A stretch of DNA of 64,000 bases. Origin: Paractinoplanes durhamensis (GTDB lineage Bacteria; Actinomycetota; Actinomycetes; Mycobacteriales; Micromonosporaceae). The stretch lies in the NCBI RefSeq assembly GCF_016862175.1, contig NZ_BOML01000036.1, positions 124,001 through 188,000 on the forward strand. The letters are read 5' to 3'. Of this stretch, positions 52,618-60,696 are shown piece by piece (the first letter of the stretch is position 1; the number at the start of each line of letters is the position of its first letter). Under the pieces are notes generated by a model, which did not search any database, was not told the DNA's origin, and saw only the letters and a list, made by a program, of their open reading frames with translations. The position numbers were made by a program, and so were the translations under genes.

Positions 52618-52749
52618 CGACTACTTCTGGAGGTGATCGCTGTGCGAGATAGCGATCCTCCTAGTCGTGGCCGGGTCCGCCGTCAGCGTTCCTGACCGCT
52701 GACGCGCTTCCCGCCCCGCATCCCCGGACACACCGCTTCACCGCGGTGT
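52618..52749 (+). ncRNA. Structured leader RNA with three hairpins
   Basis: Hairpin 1: CGACTA (52618-52623), GGAG (52629-52632) and GATCGCT (52635-52641) pair with AGCGATC (52651-52657), CTCC (52658-52661) and TAGTCG (52662-52667); the GGAGG Shine-Dalgarno is in the stem and the GTG start of a leader peptide in the loop. Hairpin 2: GTCAGCG/CGCTGAC (52682-52702) with the leader stop in its loop. Hairpin 3: ACACCGC/GCGGTGT (52730-52749). No known riboswitch was recognised. Probably a translation-responsive attenuator for the downstream small gene. Confidence 0.6.
52642..52695 (+). CDS. Arg-rich 17-residue leader peptide
   Basis: GTG start 8 nt after GGAGG; sequence VRDSDPPSRGRVRRQRS with five of the last nine residues Arg or Gln-Arg. 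Its stop lies in the loop of the second hairpin. Arg density suggests sensing of charged tRNA-Arg or ribosome stalling. Inference. Confidence 0.55.
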   Translation: MRDSDPPSRGRVRRQRS

Positions 52750-52852
52750 TGCCGACCCTGTCGTGTGCGCCGCGACGCCGGGATGCGCGGGTGCCGGCCG
52801 CGACGTGATCTGCGCGCTTCCATCGCCAGTCACCGAGCGGAAGTTGTCTGCC

Positions 52853-52939
52853 ATGAAGAACTTCATCGCCCCCCTGAGCTTCACCCTCGCCGCCGCCTGG
52901 GTCGTCGTGCTGTTCGTGCTCGTGCACAGCAACCCGTAA
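52853..52939 (+). CDS. 28-residue membrane peptide
   Basis: ATG at 52853 with GGAAG ~11 nt upstream. The peptide starts MKNFIAPLSF and has one hydrophobic helix of ~18 residues (TLAAAWVVVLFVLVH) then SNP. It resembles small single-helix proteins. Lies behind the structured leader. Family not recognised. Confidence 0.55.
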   Translation: MKNFIAPLSFTLAAAWVVVLFVLVHSNP

Positions 52940-52948
52940 AGCCCTCAG

Positions 52949-52965
52949 GTCACGGCAACCGTGAC
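52949..52965. terminator. Small hairpin between convergent genes
   Basis: GTCACGG-CAA-CCGTGAC, a 7-bp stem that contains the stop codon of the VWA gene. Probably marks the 3' ends of both convergent transcripts. Confidence 0.4.
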
Positions 52966-53900
52966 GTCCACAACAGACTCAACGCGGCCGCCACCAGGCC
53001 GAACAGCAGGGCCACCCCCGCGTACCACTGGGTGACCTCGCGCGACTCGACCCGGTGGCCGATCGAGCTGCCCATGTCCTCGTAGACCTTCTTCAGCTCG
53101 CCGAGCGAGGCCGCCTCGTAGTAGTAGCCCTCGGTCGACTCGGCCAGCTGCTGCAGGGACTGCCGGTCCACCGGGACCAGCTTGTTCTCGCCCTGGATGT
53201 TGACCACACCGGTGTCGGTGCCGAACGCGATCGTCGACACCGGCACGTTCGCCGCCTCGGCCGCCGTCGCCGCGTCCTCGGTCGACCGGCCCGACGTGCG
53301 GTAGCCGTCGGAGAGCAGGACGATCCGGGCCGGCGGGGCACCGTTGGCGCCGTCCGACGGCACGGTACGGATCGCGTCGAGCGAGGTGAACACCGCCTCC
53401 CCGGTCGCGGTCGCCTCGGCCAGGGTCAGCCCGTCGATGCCGGCGATCACCTCGGAGCGGTCCTTGGTCGGCGACACCAGCACGTTCGCCGCCTTCGCGA
53501 ACGACACCAGGCCCAGGTTGTAGGTGACCGGCAGCTCGTTCACGAACGCCTTGGCCGCCTCCTGCGCGGCCTCCAGGCGGTTCGGGGCCACGTCGTCGGC
53601 GTCCATCGACAGCGACACGTCGATCGCCAGCATGACGGTGGCCCGTTCGAGCGGCTCCTGCTTGTCGACCGACGGGCGGGCCAGCGCCGCCCCCAGCAGG
53701 AACAGGCTCAGCAGGAACGCCACCGCCGACACGTGCCGCCGCCAGCCCAGCCCCTTGGGGGCGAGGGTGCGCAGCAGGTCGACGTTCGTGAAGCGCATCG
53801 CGTAGGTGCGGCGCCGGAACTGCCGCCACACGTACACGCCGGCCATGGCGAGGACGGGCAGCACGGCCAGCAGCCACCAGGGCTCCAGAAAACGGATCAT
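52950..53900 (-). CDS. VWA-domain membrane protein (BatA-like)
   Basis: 316 residues. Two N-terminal helices and one C-terminal helix flank a von Willebrand A domain with MIDAS motif DVSLSMD (about residue 95). VVSFAK-like LVSFAKAANVLV and LLSDGYRTSG complete it. It works with MoxR and DUF58 in envelope or metal-insertion chaperone tasks. The start overlaps the DUF58 stop (4 nt). Confidence 0.9.
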   Translation of the reverse strand: MIRFLEPWWLLAVLPVLAMAGVYVWRQFRRRTYAMRFTNVDLLRTLAPKGLGWRRHVSAVAFLLSLFLLGAALARPSVDKQEPLERATVMLAIDVSLSMDADDVAPNRLEAAQEAAKAFVNELPVTYNLGLVSFAKAANVLVSPTKDRSEVIAGIDGLTLAEATATGEAVFTSLDAIRTVPSDGANGAPPARIVLLSDGYRTSGRSTEDAATAAEAANVPVSTIAFGTDTGVVNIQGENKLVPVDRQSLQQLAESTEGYYYEAASLGELKKVYEDMGSSIGHRVESREVTQWYAGVALLFGLVAAALSLLWTSRLP

Positions 53901-54889
53901 CGGGTGGTCCCCCGGGTGCGTGCGTGTCGCTGGGCGGCCACGAAACGGACCATGTCCAGCAACCAGTCGGTATCGGTGCGCAGGCGCAGATGGGCGGCGC
54001 CGGCCGCGCGCAGCGCACGGGCGATCTCGCCGCGCTGCTCGGCCGCCGCCTCCGCGTAGCGCTCGCGCAGTGTGGCGTCGGAGGTCTGCACCTCGTGCAG
54101 CTCGCCGGTCTCCGGGTCGGTGAGAGCGAGCACGCCCACGTCGGGCAGCTCCAGCTCGCGCGGGTCGACCACCTCGATGGCCAGCACGTCGTGCCGCACC
54201 CCGAGCTTGCGGACCGGGCGCGACCAGCCGTCCACCGGCGCCATGAAGTCACTGATGACCACGGCGACGCCACGGCGGCGCGGTGGCCGGTTGAGCAGAT
54301 CGATCAGCTCGCCCAGGTCGGCGCGGCCGGGGCGGACCTCGGTGCGGGCGATCGTCCGCAGCAGGCCCTGCGCCTCCTTACGGCCCGGCCGGGCCGGGAG
54401 CCGCACCACCGGCGGGTGGGTGGGCTCGGCGGCTTTCCGGCGGCCCTTTTTGAGTACGCCACTGCCGGTGCCCACCACCGCGCCGATCCGGTTGCCCCCG
54501 CGGACGGTCAGGTGCGCCATCGCGGCGGCGGCCGCGATCACCAGGTCACGCTTGAGCCACTGGGCGGTGCCGAAGTCGAGGCTGGCCGACAGGTCGACCG
54601 CCATCCACGTCTCCAGCTCGCGGTCGGCGACCGTGCGCCGCACGTGCGGCTGGGTGGTGCGGGCGGTGACCGGCCAGTCCATCCGGCGCACGTCGTCGCC
54701 CGGGCGGTACTCCCGGGACTCACCGGCCTCGGTGCCCGGGCCGGGCAGCAGACCGGCGTAGTCGCCCTGCAACAGGCCGTCGAGCTTGCGGGTGACCAGC
54801 AACTGCAGCCGGCCGAGCACCGCCTCGGCGCGGGCCGCGCCCTCCAGCGCCGGTGCCTCGATGCCCGGCCCTAAAGCTGAGCCGGCCAT
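53897..54889 (-). CDS. DUF58 family protein
   Basis: 330 residues from the ATG at 54889, inside the 3' end of moxR (19 nt overlap). The DUF58 motif is SREYRPGDDVRRMDWPVTART. The C-terminal half is VWA-like (AVDLSASLDFG). Usual partner of MoxR ATPase; membrane helices are absent here. Confidence 0.9.
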   Translation of the reverse strand: MAGSALGPGIEAPALEGAARAEAVLGRLQLLVTRKLDGLLQGDYAGLLPGPGTEAGESREYRPGDDVRRMDWPVTARTTQPHVRRTVADRELETWMAVDLSASLDFGTAQWLKRDLVIAAAAAMAHLTVRGGNRIGAVVGTGSGVLKKGRRKAAEPTHPPVVRLPARPGRKEAQGLLRTIARTEVRPGRADLGELIDLLNRPPRRRGVAVVISDFMAPVDGWSRPVRKLGVRHDVLAIEVVDPRELELPDVGVLALTDPETGELHEVQTSDATLRERYAEAAAEQRGEIARALRAAGAAHLRLRTDTDWLLDMVRFVAAQRHARTRGTTR

Positions 54890-56004
54890 CCGCCACCTGC
54901 CTGGGGACCGGCGCCCACCGGGGCCGCCATGGGCGGGACACCGTTGGGCGAGGTGCCCTGCCGGGATGCCACCGACGGCATCGGAACGCTCTGCATGATC
55001 CGGGCGACGATGTGGTCGGCCGGGATGTCGTCGGCCAGCGCGTCGTAGCTGAGCACCAGCCGGTGCCGCAGGATGTCCGGCGCGATGTCCTGCAGGTCCT
55101 GCGGCAGCGCGTAGTCGCGGCCGCGCAGCAGCGCCAGGGCCCGGGTGGCCCGGACGATGCCCAGCGATGCCCGGGGGCTCGCACCGTACTGGATCAGCTG
55201 CGCCACGTCCGGCATGCCGTGCTGGGCCGGGGCGCGGGTCGCCAGGACCAGCCGGACCGTGTAGTCGACCAGGGCGTTGTGCACGAACACCTGGTCGGCG
55301 CGGCGCTGCAGGCCGAGCAGATCCTCCGGGGTGAAGACCGTCTTCGGCTCGGGCGCGCTCACGCCCATCCGGTAGACGATCTCGCGTTCCTCGGCGTCGG
55401 TCGGATAGCCGACCAGGATCTTCATCAGGAACCGGTCGCGCTGGGCCTCGGGCAGCGGGTAGACGCCCTCCTGCTCGATCGGGTTCTGCGTCGCCATCAC
55501 CAGGAACGGGTCGGGCACCTCGTGGGTCTGCCCGCCGATCGACACCTGGTGCTCGGCCATCACCTCGAGCAGCGCCGACTGCACCTTCGCCGGGGCGCGG
55601 TTGATCTCGTCGGCGAGCAGGAAGTTGACGAACACCGGGCCGAGCTCGACGTCGAACTTCTCGTTCGACTGGCGGTAGATCCGGGTGCCGACGATGTCGG
55701 CCGGGACCAGGTCGGGGGTGAACTGGACGCGGGAGAAGGTGCCGCCCACGACCTTGGCGAGGGTCTCCACCGCGAGGGTCTTGGCCACGCCGGGGACGCC
55801 TTCGAGCAGGCAGTGGCCGCGCGCGAGCAGCGCGACGAACATCCGCTCGACCATCCGGTCCTGGCCGACGATCACCCGTTTGACCTCGAACATGGCGCGT
55901 TCCAGCTGGGACGCGTCCTGGGACGGGGGCACGGGTACGGGTGCGCCGTTGGAGCTCGGCCCGCTGAAACTCGGGTCGGAATCGGGCATGTGTGGCTGGG
56001 CCAC
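54871..56004 (-). CDS. MoxR-family AAA+ ATPase
   Basis: 377 residues. P-loop region is the variant LLEGVPGVAKT, Walker B LLADEINRAP, sensor 1 VMATQNPIEQEG, arginine finger LPEAQRDRF. Chaperone-like ATPase acting with the DUF58 and VWA proteins encoded downstream. The first ~35 residues are Pro/Ser-rich. Confidence 0.94.
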   Translation of the reverse strand: MAQPHMPDSDPSFSGPSSNGAPVPVPPSQDASQLERAMFEVKRVIVGQDRMVERMFVALLARGHCLLEGVPGVAKTLAVETLAKVVGGTFSRVQFTPDLVPADIVGTRIYRQSNEKFDVELGPVFVNFLLADEINRAPAKVQSALLEVMAEHQVSIGGQTHEVPDPFLVMATQNPIEQEGVYPLPEAQRDRFLMKILVGYPTDAEEREIVYRMGVSAPEPKTVFTPEDLLGLQRRADQVFVHNALVDYTVRLVLATRAPAQHGMPDVAQLIQYGASPRASLGIVRATRALALLRGRDYALPQDLQDIAPDILRHRLVLSYDALADDIPADHIVARIMQSVPMPSVASRQGTSPNGVPPMAAPVGAGPQAGGGWPAQL

Positions 56005-56237
56005 CGGTCCTCCACAGCGGTCGCGGCTTGAAGCTGCTATCTAACCCTGCCGGCGCCAAGCCGACGAACAAGACTTACACGACCCACCTGAAAGCGCGCT
56101 CGGTGTAGGCGTAATACGCGCTGTGGCCGGTCACCCGCCATGGCCCGCTCGTGTCGATCTTTCTGCGCGATGCGCCGGAACGGGCACCCGAGGCGGGAGG
56201 ATGCGCATCCACGAGAACCGTGTAACATTCGATCCGT
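56005..56237. other. Intergenic region upstream of moxR
   Basis: No credible gene. It holds the moxR promoter, an inverted GGATGCGCATCC near 56197 and a TAACAT hexamer (~56223). No further signal seen. Confidence 0.35.
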
Positions 56238-56316
56238 CGCCGGGCGACTTCCCCCGTGGTCGCCCGGCGCTCAAGCCTAGGAGCCCCCGGTCCGCAAAAA
56301 GCGCGGACCGGGGGCT
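56238..56316 (+). ncRNA. Double-hairpin element, possible small RNA
   Basis: Hairpin 1: CGCCGGGCGAC/GTCGCCCGGCG (56238-56269), perfect 11-bp stem with a C-rich loop. Hairpin 2: AGCCCCCGGTCCGC/GCGGACCGGGGGCT (56282-56316), perfect 14-bp stem with a 7-nt AAAAAGC loop, then TTTCG. No plus-strand gene precedes it, so the terminator-like stem must end a transcript without ORF, or the element stops antisense transcripts of moxR. Confidence 0.45.
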
Positions 56317-56397
56317 TTCGCCATTCCTGCTCCGGGGCCGAGCCCCGGACACCCCACGGTGCCGGGGTGGGCCCGGGTGGGCGCCTACGCTTGCCGG

Positions 56398-56604
56398 GTG
56401 GTCGAGGAATTGAAGCCCCAGTGTTCCGCCAAGGGATGTCGTGCGGCTGCTTCGTGGGCTTTGCGGTGGAACAATCCGAAGCTGCATACGGCCGATTACC
56501 GGAAGACCTGGCTGGCCTGTGAGCAGCACCGGGAGTCGCTCGGTGAGTTCCTGTCGCTTCGCGGATTCCTGCGCGAAGTGACGCCCTTCGGTGCGATCTC
56601 CTAG
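56398..56604 (+). CDS. Small Cys/His protein
   Basis: 68 residues from a leaderless GTG (TACGCT 6 nt upstream). CSAKGCRAAASWALRWNN and LACEQHRESLGEFLSLR carry three Cys and a His that look like a zinc-binding knuckle. Precedes the PH-domain genes by 9 bp. Common in actinobacteria; role unknown. Confidence 0.75.
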   Translation: MVEELKPQCSAKGCRAAASWALRWNNPKLHTADYRKTWLACEQHRESLGEFLSLRGFLREVTPFGAIS

Positions 56605-56613
56605 GCTTGCGGG

Positions 56614-57120
56614 GTGACCGAGCCGTCCGCGCCCGACGCACTGACCCCCTGGCCCGACACCGTCGACTGGCGCCCGGTGTCGCCCAAGCTGATCACAGTG
56701 GAACTGATCACCCGCGTCGTCTGGGTCGTCGTGCTCCTCGCCGGCCTCGGCATCGGCTGGTTCTTCGCCCCGCACTGGACGTGGGGTGCCGGCATGGCGG
56801 CCGTCGTCGTCTACGGCGTCTGGCGGTCCATCGTCACCGTCCGGGCCGTGCACGCCTGGGGCTACGCCGAGCGCGACCAGGACCTGCTCGTCCGGCACGG
56901 CCTGCTGATCCGGCGGCTGTCCATCGTCCCGTACGCCCGGATGCAGTTCGTGGACGTCACCGCCGGCCCGCTCGAACGCGCGTTCGGGCTGGCCACCGTC
57001 CAGTTGCACACCGCCTCCGCGGCCAGCGACGCCCGGGTGCCGGGCCTCCCGCCGGCCGAGGCGTCCCGGCTGCGCGACCGGCTCACCGCCCTCGGCGAGG
57101 ACCGGGCCGAGGGGTTGTGA
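56614..57120 (+). CDS. PH-domain membrane protein (bPH2)
   Basis: 168 residues; GTG with TAGGCT 6 nt upstream (leaderless). Two transmembrane helices (RVVWVVVLLAGLGIGWFF; AAVVVYGVWRSIV) precede the bPH2/YdbS domain (DLLVRHGLLIRRLSIVPYARMQFVDVTAGPLERAFGLATV). Pairs with the next gene. Confidence 0.88.
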   Translation: MTEPSAPDALTPWPDTVDWRPVSPKLITVELITRVVWVVVLLAGLGIGWFFAPHWTWGAGMAAVVVYGVWRSIVTVRAVHAWGYAERDQDLLVRHGLLIRRLSIVPYARMQFVDVTAGPLERAFGLATVQLHTASAASDARVPGLPPAEASRLRDRLTALGEDRAEGL

Positions 57121-58508
57121 GCACCGCCCCGCCCCAGGAGGCAGCGGACGAGCCCCGACGCCGGCTCCACCCGCTGAGCCCGATCCTGCACGGCGCCAAG
57201 AGCATCGCCGTGGTGGTGGCCGCCCTTTCCTGGCAGACCCTCTCCCAGGTCGGTCTGGAGCGCTTCGCGCTGGTCGTGCTGGTGCTCGCGGTCGGCGTGG
57301 TGATCTTCTCGCTGGTCGGCTGGCTGACCACCGGCTACCACGTGGTCGGCCGGGAGCTGCGCATCTCCGACGGCCTGATCTGGCGCCGCAACCGGGCCAT
57401 CCCGCTCGAACGCCTGCAGGCCGTCGAGCTCCGCCGGCCGCTGCTCGCCCAGCTCACCGGGCTCGCCGAGCTCCGCCTCGAGGTGGTCGGCGGCGGCAAG
57501 ACCGAGGCGCCGCTGGCCTACCTGACCGTCCGGGACGCGGCCGCCCTGCGCGAACGCCTGCTCGCGCTCGCCGGGCGTACACCCGCGGGGGAAGCGCAGG
57601 CGGACGCCGGACCGCAGGCCGCGGCAACCGCCGCGACCACCCTCGAACGCCCGCTGCTCCGGGTCGCCAACCGGGACCTGGTGGTCAGCCAGCTGCTCAC
57701 CCCGCAGGCGATCTTCCTGCCGGTCGGCATCGCGTTCGTGGTCATGCAGTTCGTGCTCGAGGCGCAGTGGACCTTCATCGGCATCGCCAGCACGTTCACC
57801 GCGATGGCCGGTGTGCTGCTGCAGCCGGTGCGGCGGGTTCTGCAGGACTGGGATTTCCGGCTCGCTCGGGACCAGGGCGGGCGGCTGGTGGTGCGCTACG
57901 GGCTGCTCGAGACGCGCAGCCAGATCGTGCCGCTCAAGCGGGTGCAGTCGGTCGGGGTCACCTGGCCGCTGCTGTGGCGCGGGCAGAAGTGGCTGCACCT
58001 GCGGCTGGACATCGCCGGGTATGCGGGCGAGCCCGGCCGGGACAGCAAACGGTCCGACCGGCTGCTCCCGGTCGGCGACTTCACCACCGCCCGGGGTCTG
58101 GTGTGGGAGGTCCTGCCCGGGGTGGACCTCGCGATGCTCGCCACCTCGCCGCCGCCGGCCCGGGCCCGCTGGCTGCACCCGTTCGCGCTGCGCTACTTCG
58201 GCGCCGGGCTGACCCCCGAGGTGTTCGTGACCAGGTGGGGGCTGGTCACCCGGGAGGTGAGCCTGGTGCCGTACGCCCGGCTGCAGAGCGTCCGGGTCAT
58301 GCAGGGACCGCTGCAGCGGTGGCTGGGGCTGGCCACGGTGTACGCGGACACCGCCGGCGGCCGCTCCGGCCAGGCCCGCGACCGGGATCTGGCCGAGGCG
58401 TGGGCGCTCGCCGAGCAGCTCGCCGTCCGCGCCCGGATCGCCCGCGGGCCGATCGTGACCGCTCCCCCCGCGTCGCCGACGTTCTGGCAGCCGCCGGTGC
58501 GGCCGTAA
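57117..58508 (+). CDS. Double PH-domain membrane protein (YdbT-like)
   Basis: 463 residues; GTG overlaps the previous stop (GTGA). Four hydrophobic helices in two pairs and three bPH2 modules (RRNRAIPLERLQAVELRRP; LLETRSQIVPLKRVQSVGVTWP; SLVPYARLQSVRVMQGPLQRWLGLATV). Companion of the YdbS-like protein; envelope role supposed. Confidence 0.9.
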   Translation: MSTAPPQEAADEPRRRLHPLSPILHGAKSIAVVVAALSWQTLSQVGLERFALVVLVLAVGVVIFSLVGWLTTGYHVVGRELRISDGLIWRRNRAIPLERLQAVELRRPLLAQLTGLAELRLEVVGGGKTEAPLAYLTVRDAAALRERLLALAGRTPAGEAQADAGPQAAATAATTLERPLLRVANRDLVVSQLLTPQAIFLPVGIAFVVMQFVLEAQWTFIGIASTFTAMAGVLLQPVRRVLQDWDFRLARDQGGRLVVRYGLLETRSQIVPLKRVQSVGVTWPLLWRGQKWLHLRLDIAGYAGEPGRDSKRSDRLLPVGDFTTARGLVWEVLPGVDLAMLATSPPPARARWLHPFALRYFGAGLTPEVFVTRWGLVTREVSLVPYARLQSVRVMQGPLQRWLGLATVYADTAGGRSGQARDRDLAEAWALAEQLAVRARIARGPIVTAPPASPTFWQPPVRP

Positions 58509-58517
58509 GCTCAGCGC

Positions 58518-58913
58518 ATGGAGCTTCCGGAGTTCGCCCCCGGTCTCAGCGCCCGGGTGGAGTTGACCGTCACCGACGCCGACACGGCCCAGTCGCACGG
58601 GTCCGGTGACGTGCCGGTGCTCGGCACGCCGCGGGTTCTCGCGCTGGCCGAGGCCGCCACGGTGGCCGCCACCGCCCGGCAGATGCCGGGCGGGATCACC
58701 ACGGTCGGGGTCCGGGCCGAGGTGGAACACCGGGCGCCCACCCCGGTCGGCCGGCTGGTCACCGCCCTGGCCACGCTCACCAAAGTGGACGGGCGCCGGC
58801 TCACCTTCGAGGTCGTCCTGCGCGACGGCGAGGACCTGATCGCCGAGGTCCGGGTCGAGCGGATGATGCTCGACCGGCAGCGCTTCATCGCCCGCGCCCA
58901 GGGCGAGTCCTAG
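58518..58913 (+). CDS. Hotdog-fold thioesterase
   Basis: 131 residues from a leaderless ATG (TAAGCT 6 nt upstream). VTDADTAQSHGSGDVPVLGTPRVLALAEAAT is the FlK-like hotdog pattern. Probably hydrolyses a small acyl-CoA; substrate unknown. 3' end overlaps the convergent kinase gene by 4 bp. Confidence 0.85.
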   Translation: MELPEFAPGLSARVELTVTDADTAQSHGSGDVPVLGTPRVLALAEAATVAATARQMPGGITTVGVRAEVEHRAPTPVGRLVTALATLTKVDGRRLTFEVVLRDGEDLIAEVRVERMMLDRQRFIARAQGES

Positions 58914-59848
58914 ACCAGGGCTCCCCACCGGGCGGTCAGGTCCTCGTTGGTCGGCATCGCGGTCGCGCCGCCCTGGCGCTCGCACACCAGGCCGGCCACC
59001 GCCAGGGCGAAGCGCACGTTGCTCTGCCAGCCCGCCAGGCCGGGCGGGAAGCCGGTGGACAGCAGCCGGCTGATCAGGGCGCCCATCACCGAGTCGCCGG
59101 CGCCGGTGGCGTCGACCGCGTCGACCTTCGGCGCGGTCAGCATGGCGGTGCCGTCCTCGGCCGCCACGAACGCGCCCCTGGCCCCCCAGGTGACCACGAC
59201 CGCCTTGGCGCCGAGCTTGCGGATGTGCTCGGCCGCGGCCGGCGGCTCGGCACCGTCGTAGAGCACGGCCGCGTCGGCGGAGCTCAGCTTGACCAGGTCG
59301 GCGGTGGCGAAGAACTCCTCGACCATGGTGCGGACGGTGTCCAGGGCGGCGGCGTCCGGCAGCAGGGTCGGGCGGATGTTCGGGTCGAAGACCCGCAGCG
59401 GCCCCGGGACCTGCCAGGCGGCCCGGGCCGCGTTCCGGAACGGCTCCCGCAGCAGGCAGATCGAGCCGGTGTAGAGCACGTCGGCCGCGGCGATCTCGGC
59501 GGTGTTCAGGTCGCCCGGTTCGAGCAGCGCGTACGACGGGGGCTCGCCGTAGAACGTGAAGGTCGGCTCGGCCCCCTCGAACGTCGTCACCGCGAGCGTG
59601 GTCGGGACCGGCACCCGCTTGACGCCGTGGATGTTCACGCCGGCCGTGCGCAGGAACGCGGACAGCCGGTCGCCGAGGATGTCGTTGCTGAGCGACCCGA
59701 CGTAGCGCACGTCGCCGCCGAGGCGGGTGGCGCCGACCGAGACGTTCAGCGGCCCACCGCCGATGGCCTGCCGGTAGATCAATTCGCCGCTCAGATCGGA
59801 CTCCAGCAGATCGACCAGAGCCTCCCCGAGCACCACCGCGTAACCCAT
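58910..59848 (-). CDS. PfkB-family carbohydrate kinase (fructokinase-like)
   Basis: 312 residues. GEALVDLLES and GGGPLNVSVGATRLGGDV at the N-terminus, catalytic DATGAGDSVMGALIS (Asp near residue 253). Phosphorylates a ketose or similar sugar. No transporter nearby. Confidence 0.92.
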   Translation of the reverse strand: MGYAVVLGEALVDLLESDLSGELIYRQAIGGGPLNVSVGATRLGGDVRYVGSLSNDILGDRLSAFLRTAGVNIHGVKRVPVPTTLAVTTFEGAEPTFTFYGEPPSYALLEPGDLNTAEIAAADVLYTGSICLLREPFRNAARAAWQVPGPLRVFDPNIRPTLLPDAAALDTVRTMVEEFFATADLVKLSSADAAVLYDGAEPPAAAEHIRKLGAKAVVVTWGARGAFVAAEDGTAMLTAPKVDAVDATGAGDSVMGALISRLLSTGFPPGLAGWQSNVRFALAVAGLVCERQGGATAMPTNEDLTARWGALV

Positions 59849-59957
59849 GCCGACCCCTCTCGCCGCGCCGGATCTCAGCCTTACGCCCCGATCCGTTCCG
59901 CGCCAGTTTTCTGCCCTGGTCGAAGAGCGATAAGTGCGTATTTGGCATTATTTGGCC

Positions 59958-60491
59958 ATGTTGACCCACGCTCTCGCTCTCGCCCTTCCGCTCACCATGA
60001 TCACCGGCGCCGGCCCGGTCGTCGCGAGCGGGACGTTCCAGCCGTTCACCGCCGGCGCCACGGCGGTCACCTACGACCCGGCGGCGGTTCCGGCCGGCGC
60101 GACGGCTCAGCTCTCGATCATCAAGACCGGATACGAGACTTCGGTACGGCTGGTCGTCACCGGGCTGGTCGGCGGCCGGATGTACGGCGCGCACCTGCAC
60201 ACCGCGCCGTGCACCGCGGTCCCGGCCGAGGCCGGCCCGCACTACCAGAACCACCCGGACCCGGTCTCCCCCTCGTCGAACCCGGTCTACGCCAACCCGC
60301 GCAACGAGATCTGGCTGGACTTCACCGCCGACGCCACCGGGGCCGCCACGTCCTCGGCCAGCCACGGCTGGAGCTTCCGCGCGACCGAGCCGCCGCGCTC
60401 GGTGGTCCTGCACGCCGAGCACACCCACACCGCGCCCGGCCAGGCCGGCACGGCCGGCCCCCGACTGGCCTGCCTGACCCTGCCGGCCTGA
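59958..60491 (+). CDS. Secreted Cu/Zn superoxide dismutase-like protein
   Basis: 177 residues from the ATG at 59958 (CATTAT 6 nt upstream, leaderless). Signal peptide THALALALPLTMITGAGPVVAS. SOD pattern: GAHLHTAPC (Cu HxH, Cys), GPHYQNHPDP (bridging His and Zn ligands), VVLHAEHTHT and AGPRLACL (second Cys). Probably exported metallo-enzyme; the usual zinc Asp cannot be placed with certainty. Confidence 0.82.
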   Translation: MLTHALALALPLTMITGAGPVVASGTFQPFTAGATAVTYDPAAVPAGATAQLSIIKTGYETSVRLVVTGLVGGRMYGAHLHTAPCTAVPAEAGPHYQNHPDPVSPSSNPVYANPRNEIWLDFTADATGAATSSASHGWSFRATEPPRSVVLHAEHTHTAPGQAGTAGPRLACLTLPA

Positions 60492-60696
60492 CCCACCCAC
60501 TCCGCCGCAGCGTGCGCTACGGCCGCTCGCCGCGGCCGGTCGCGTGCGGCAGCCGCCGGAGGCGGGGTTCGCGACAGTGCGGTCGGGGCGTTGTGGGGCG
60601 TACTCTCCGCAGCTTTTGATCTTGACGTAGACGCGGTCTCCTTGTTGTCGGGGGTAGGCGGTAACGTCGGGGGCGGATCGAATAACGGGAGGCACG
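60492..60696. other. Intergenic region, nothing recognised
   Basis: About 205 bp between the SOD-like gene and pepP. AT content rises near 60610-60690 and GGGAGGC lies before the pepP ATG. No ORF or RNA identified. Confidence 0.3.

Noticed and set aside
56238..56316. 6C RNA
   Set aside because: 6C RNA needs two stem-loops each with six or more loop cytosines; only one loop here has five and the second is A-rich.
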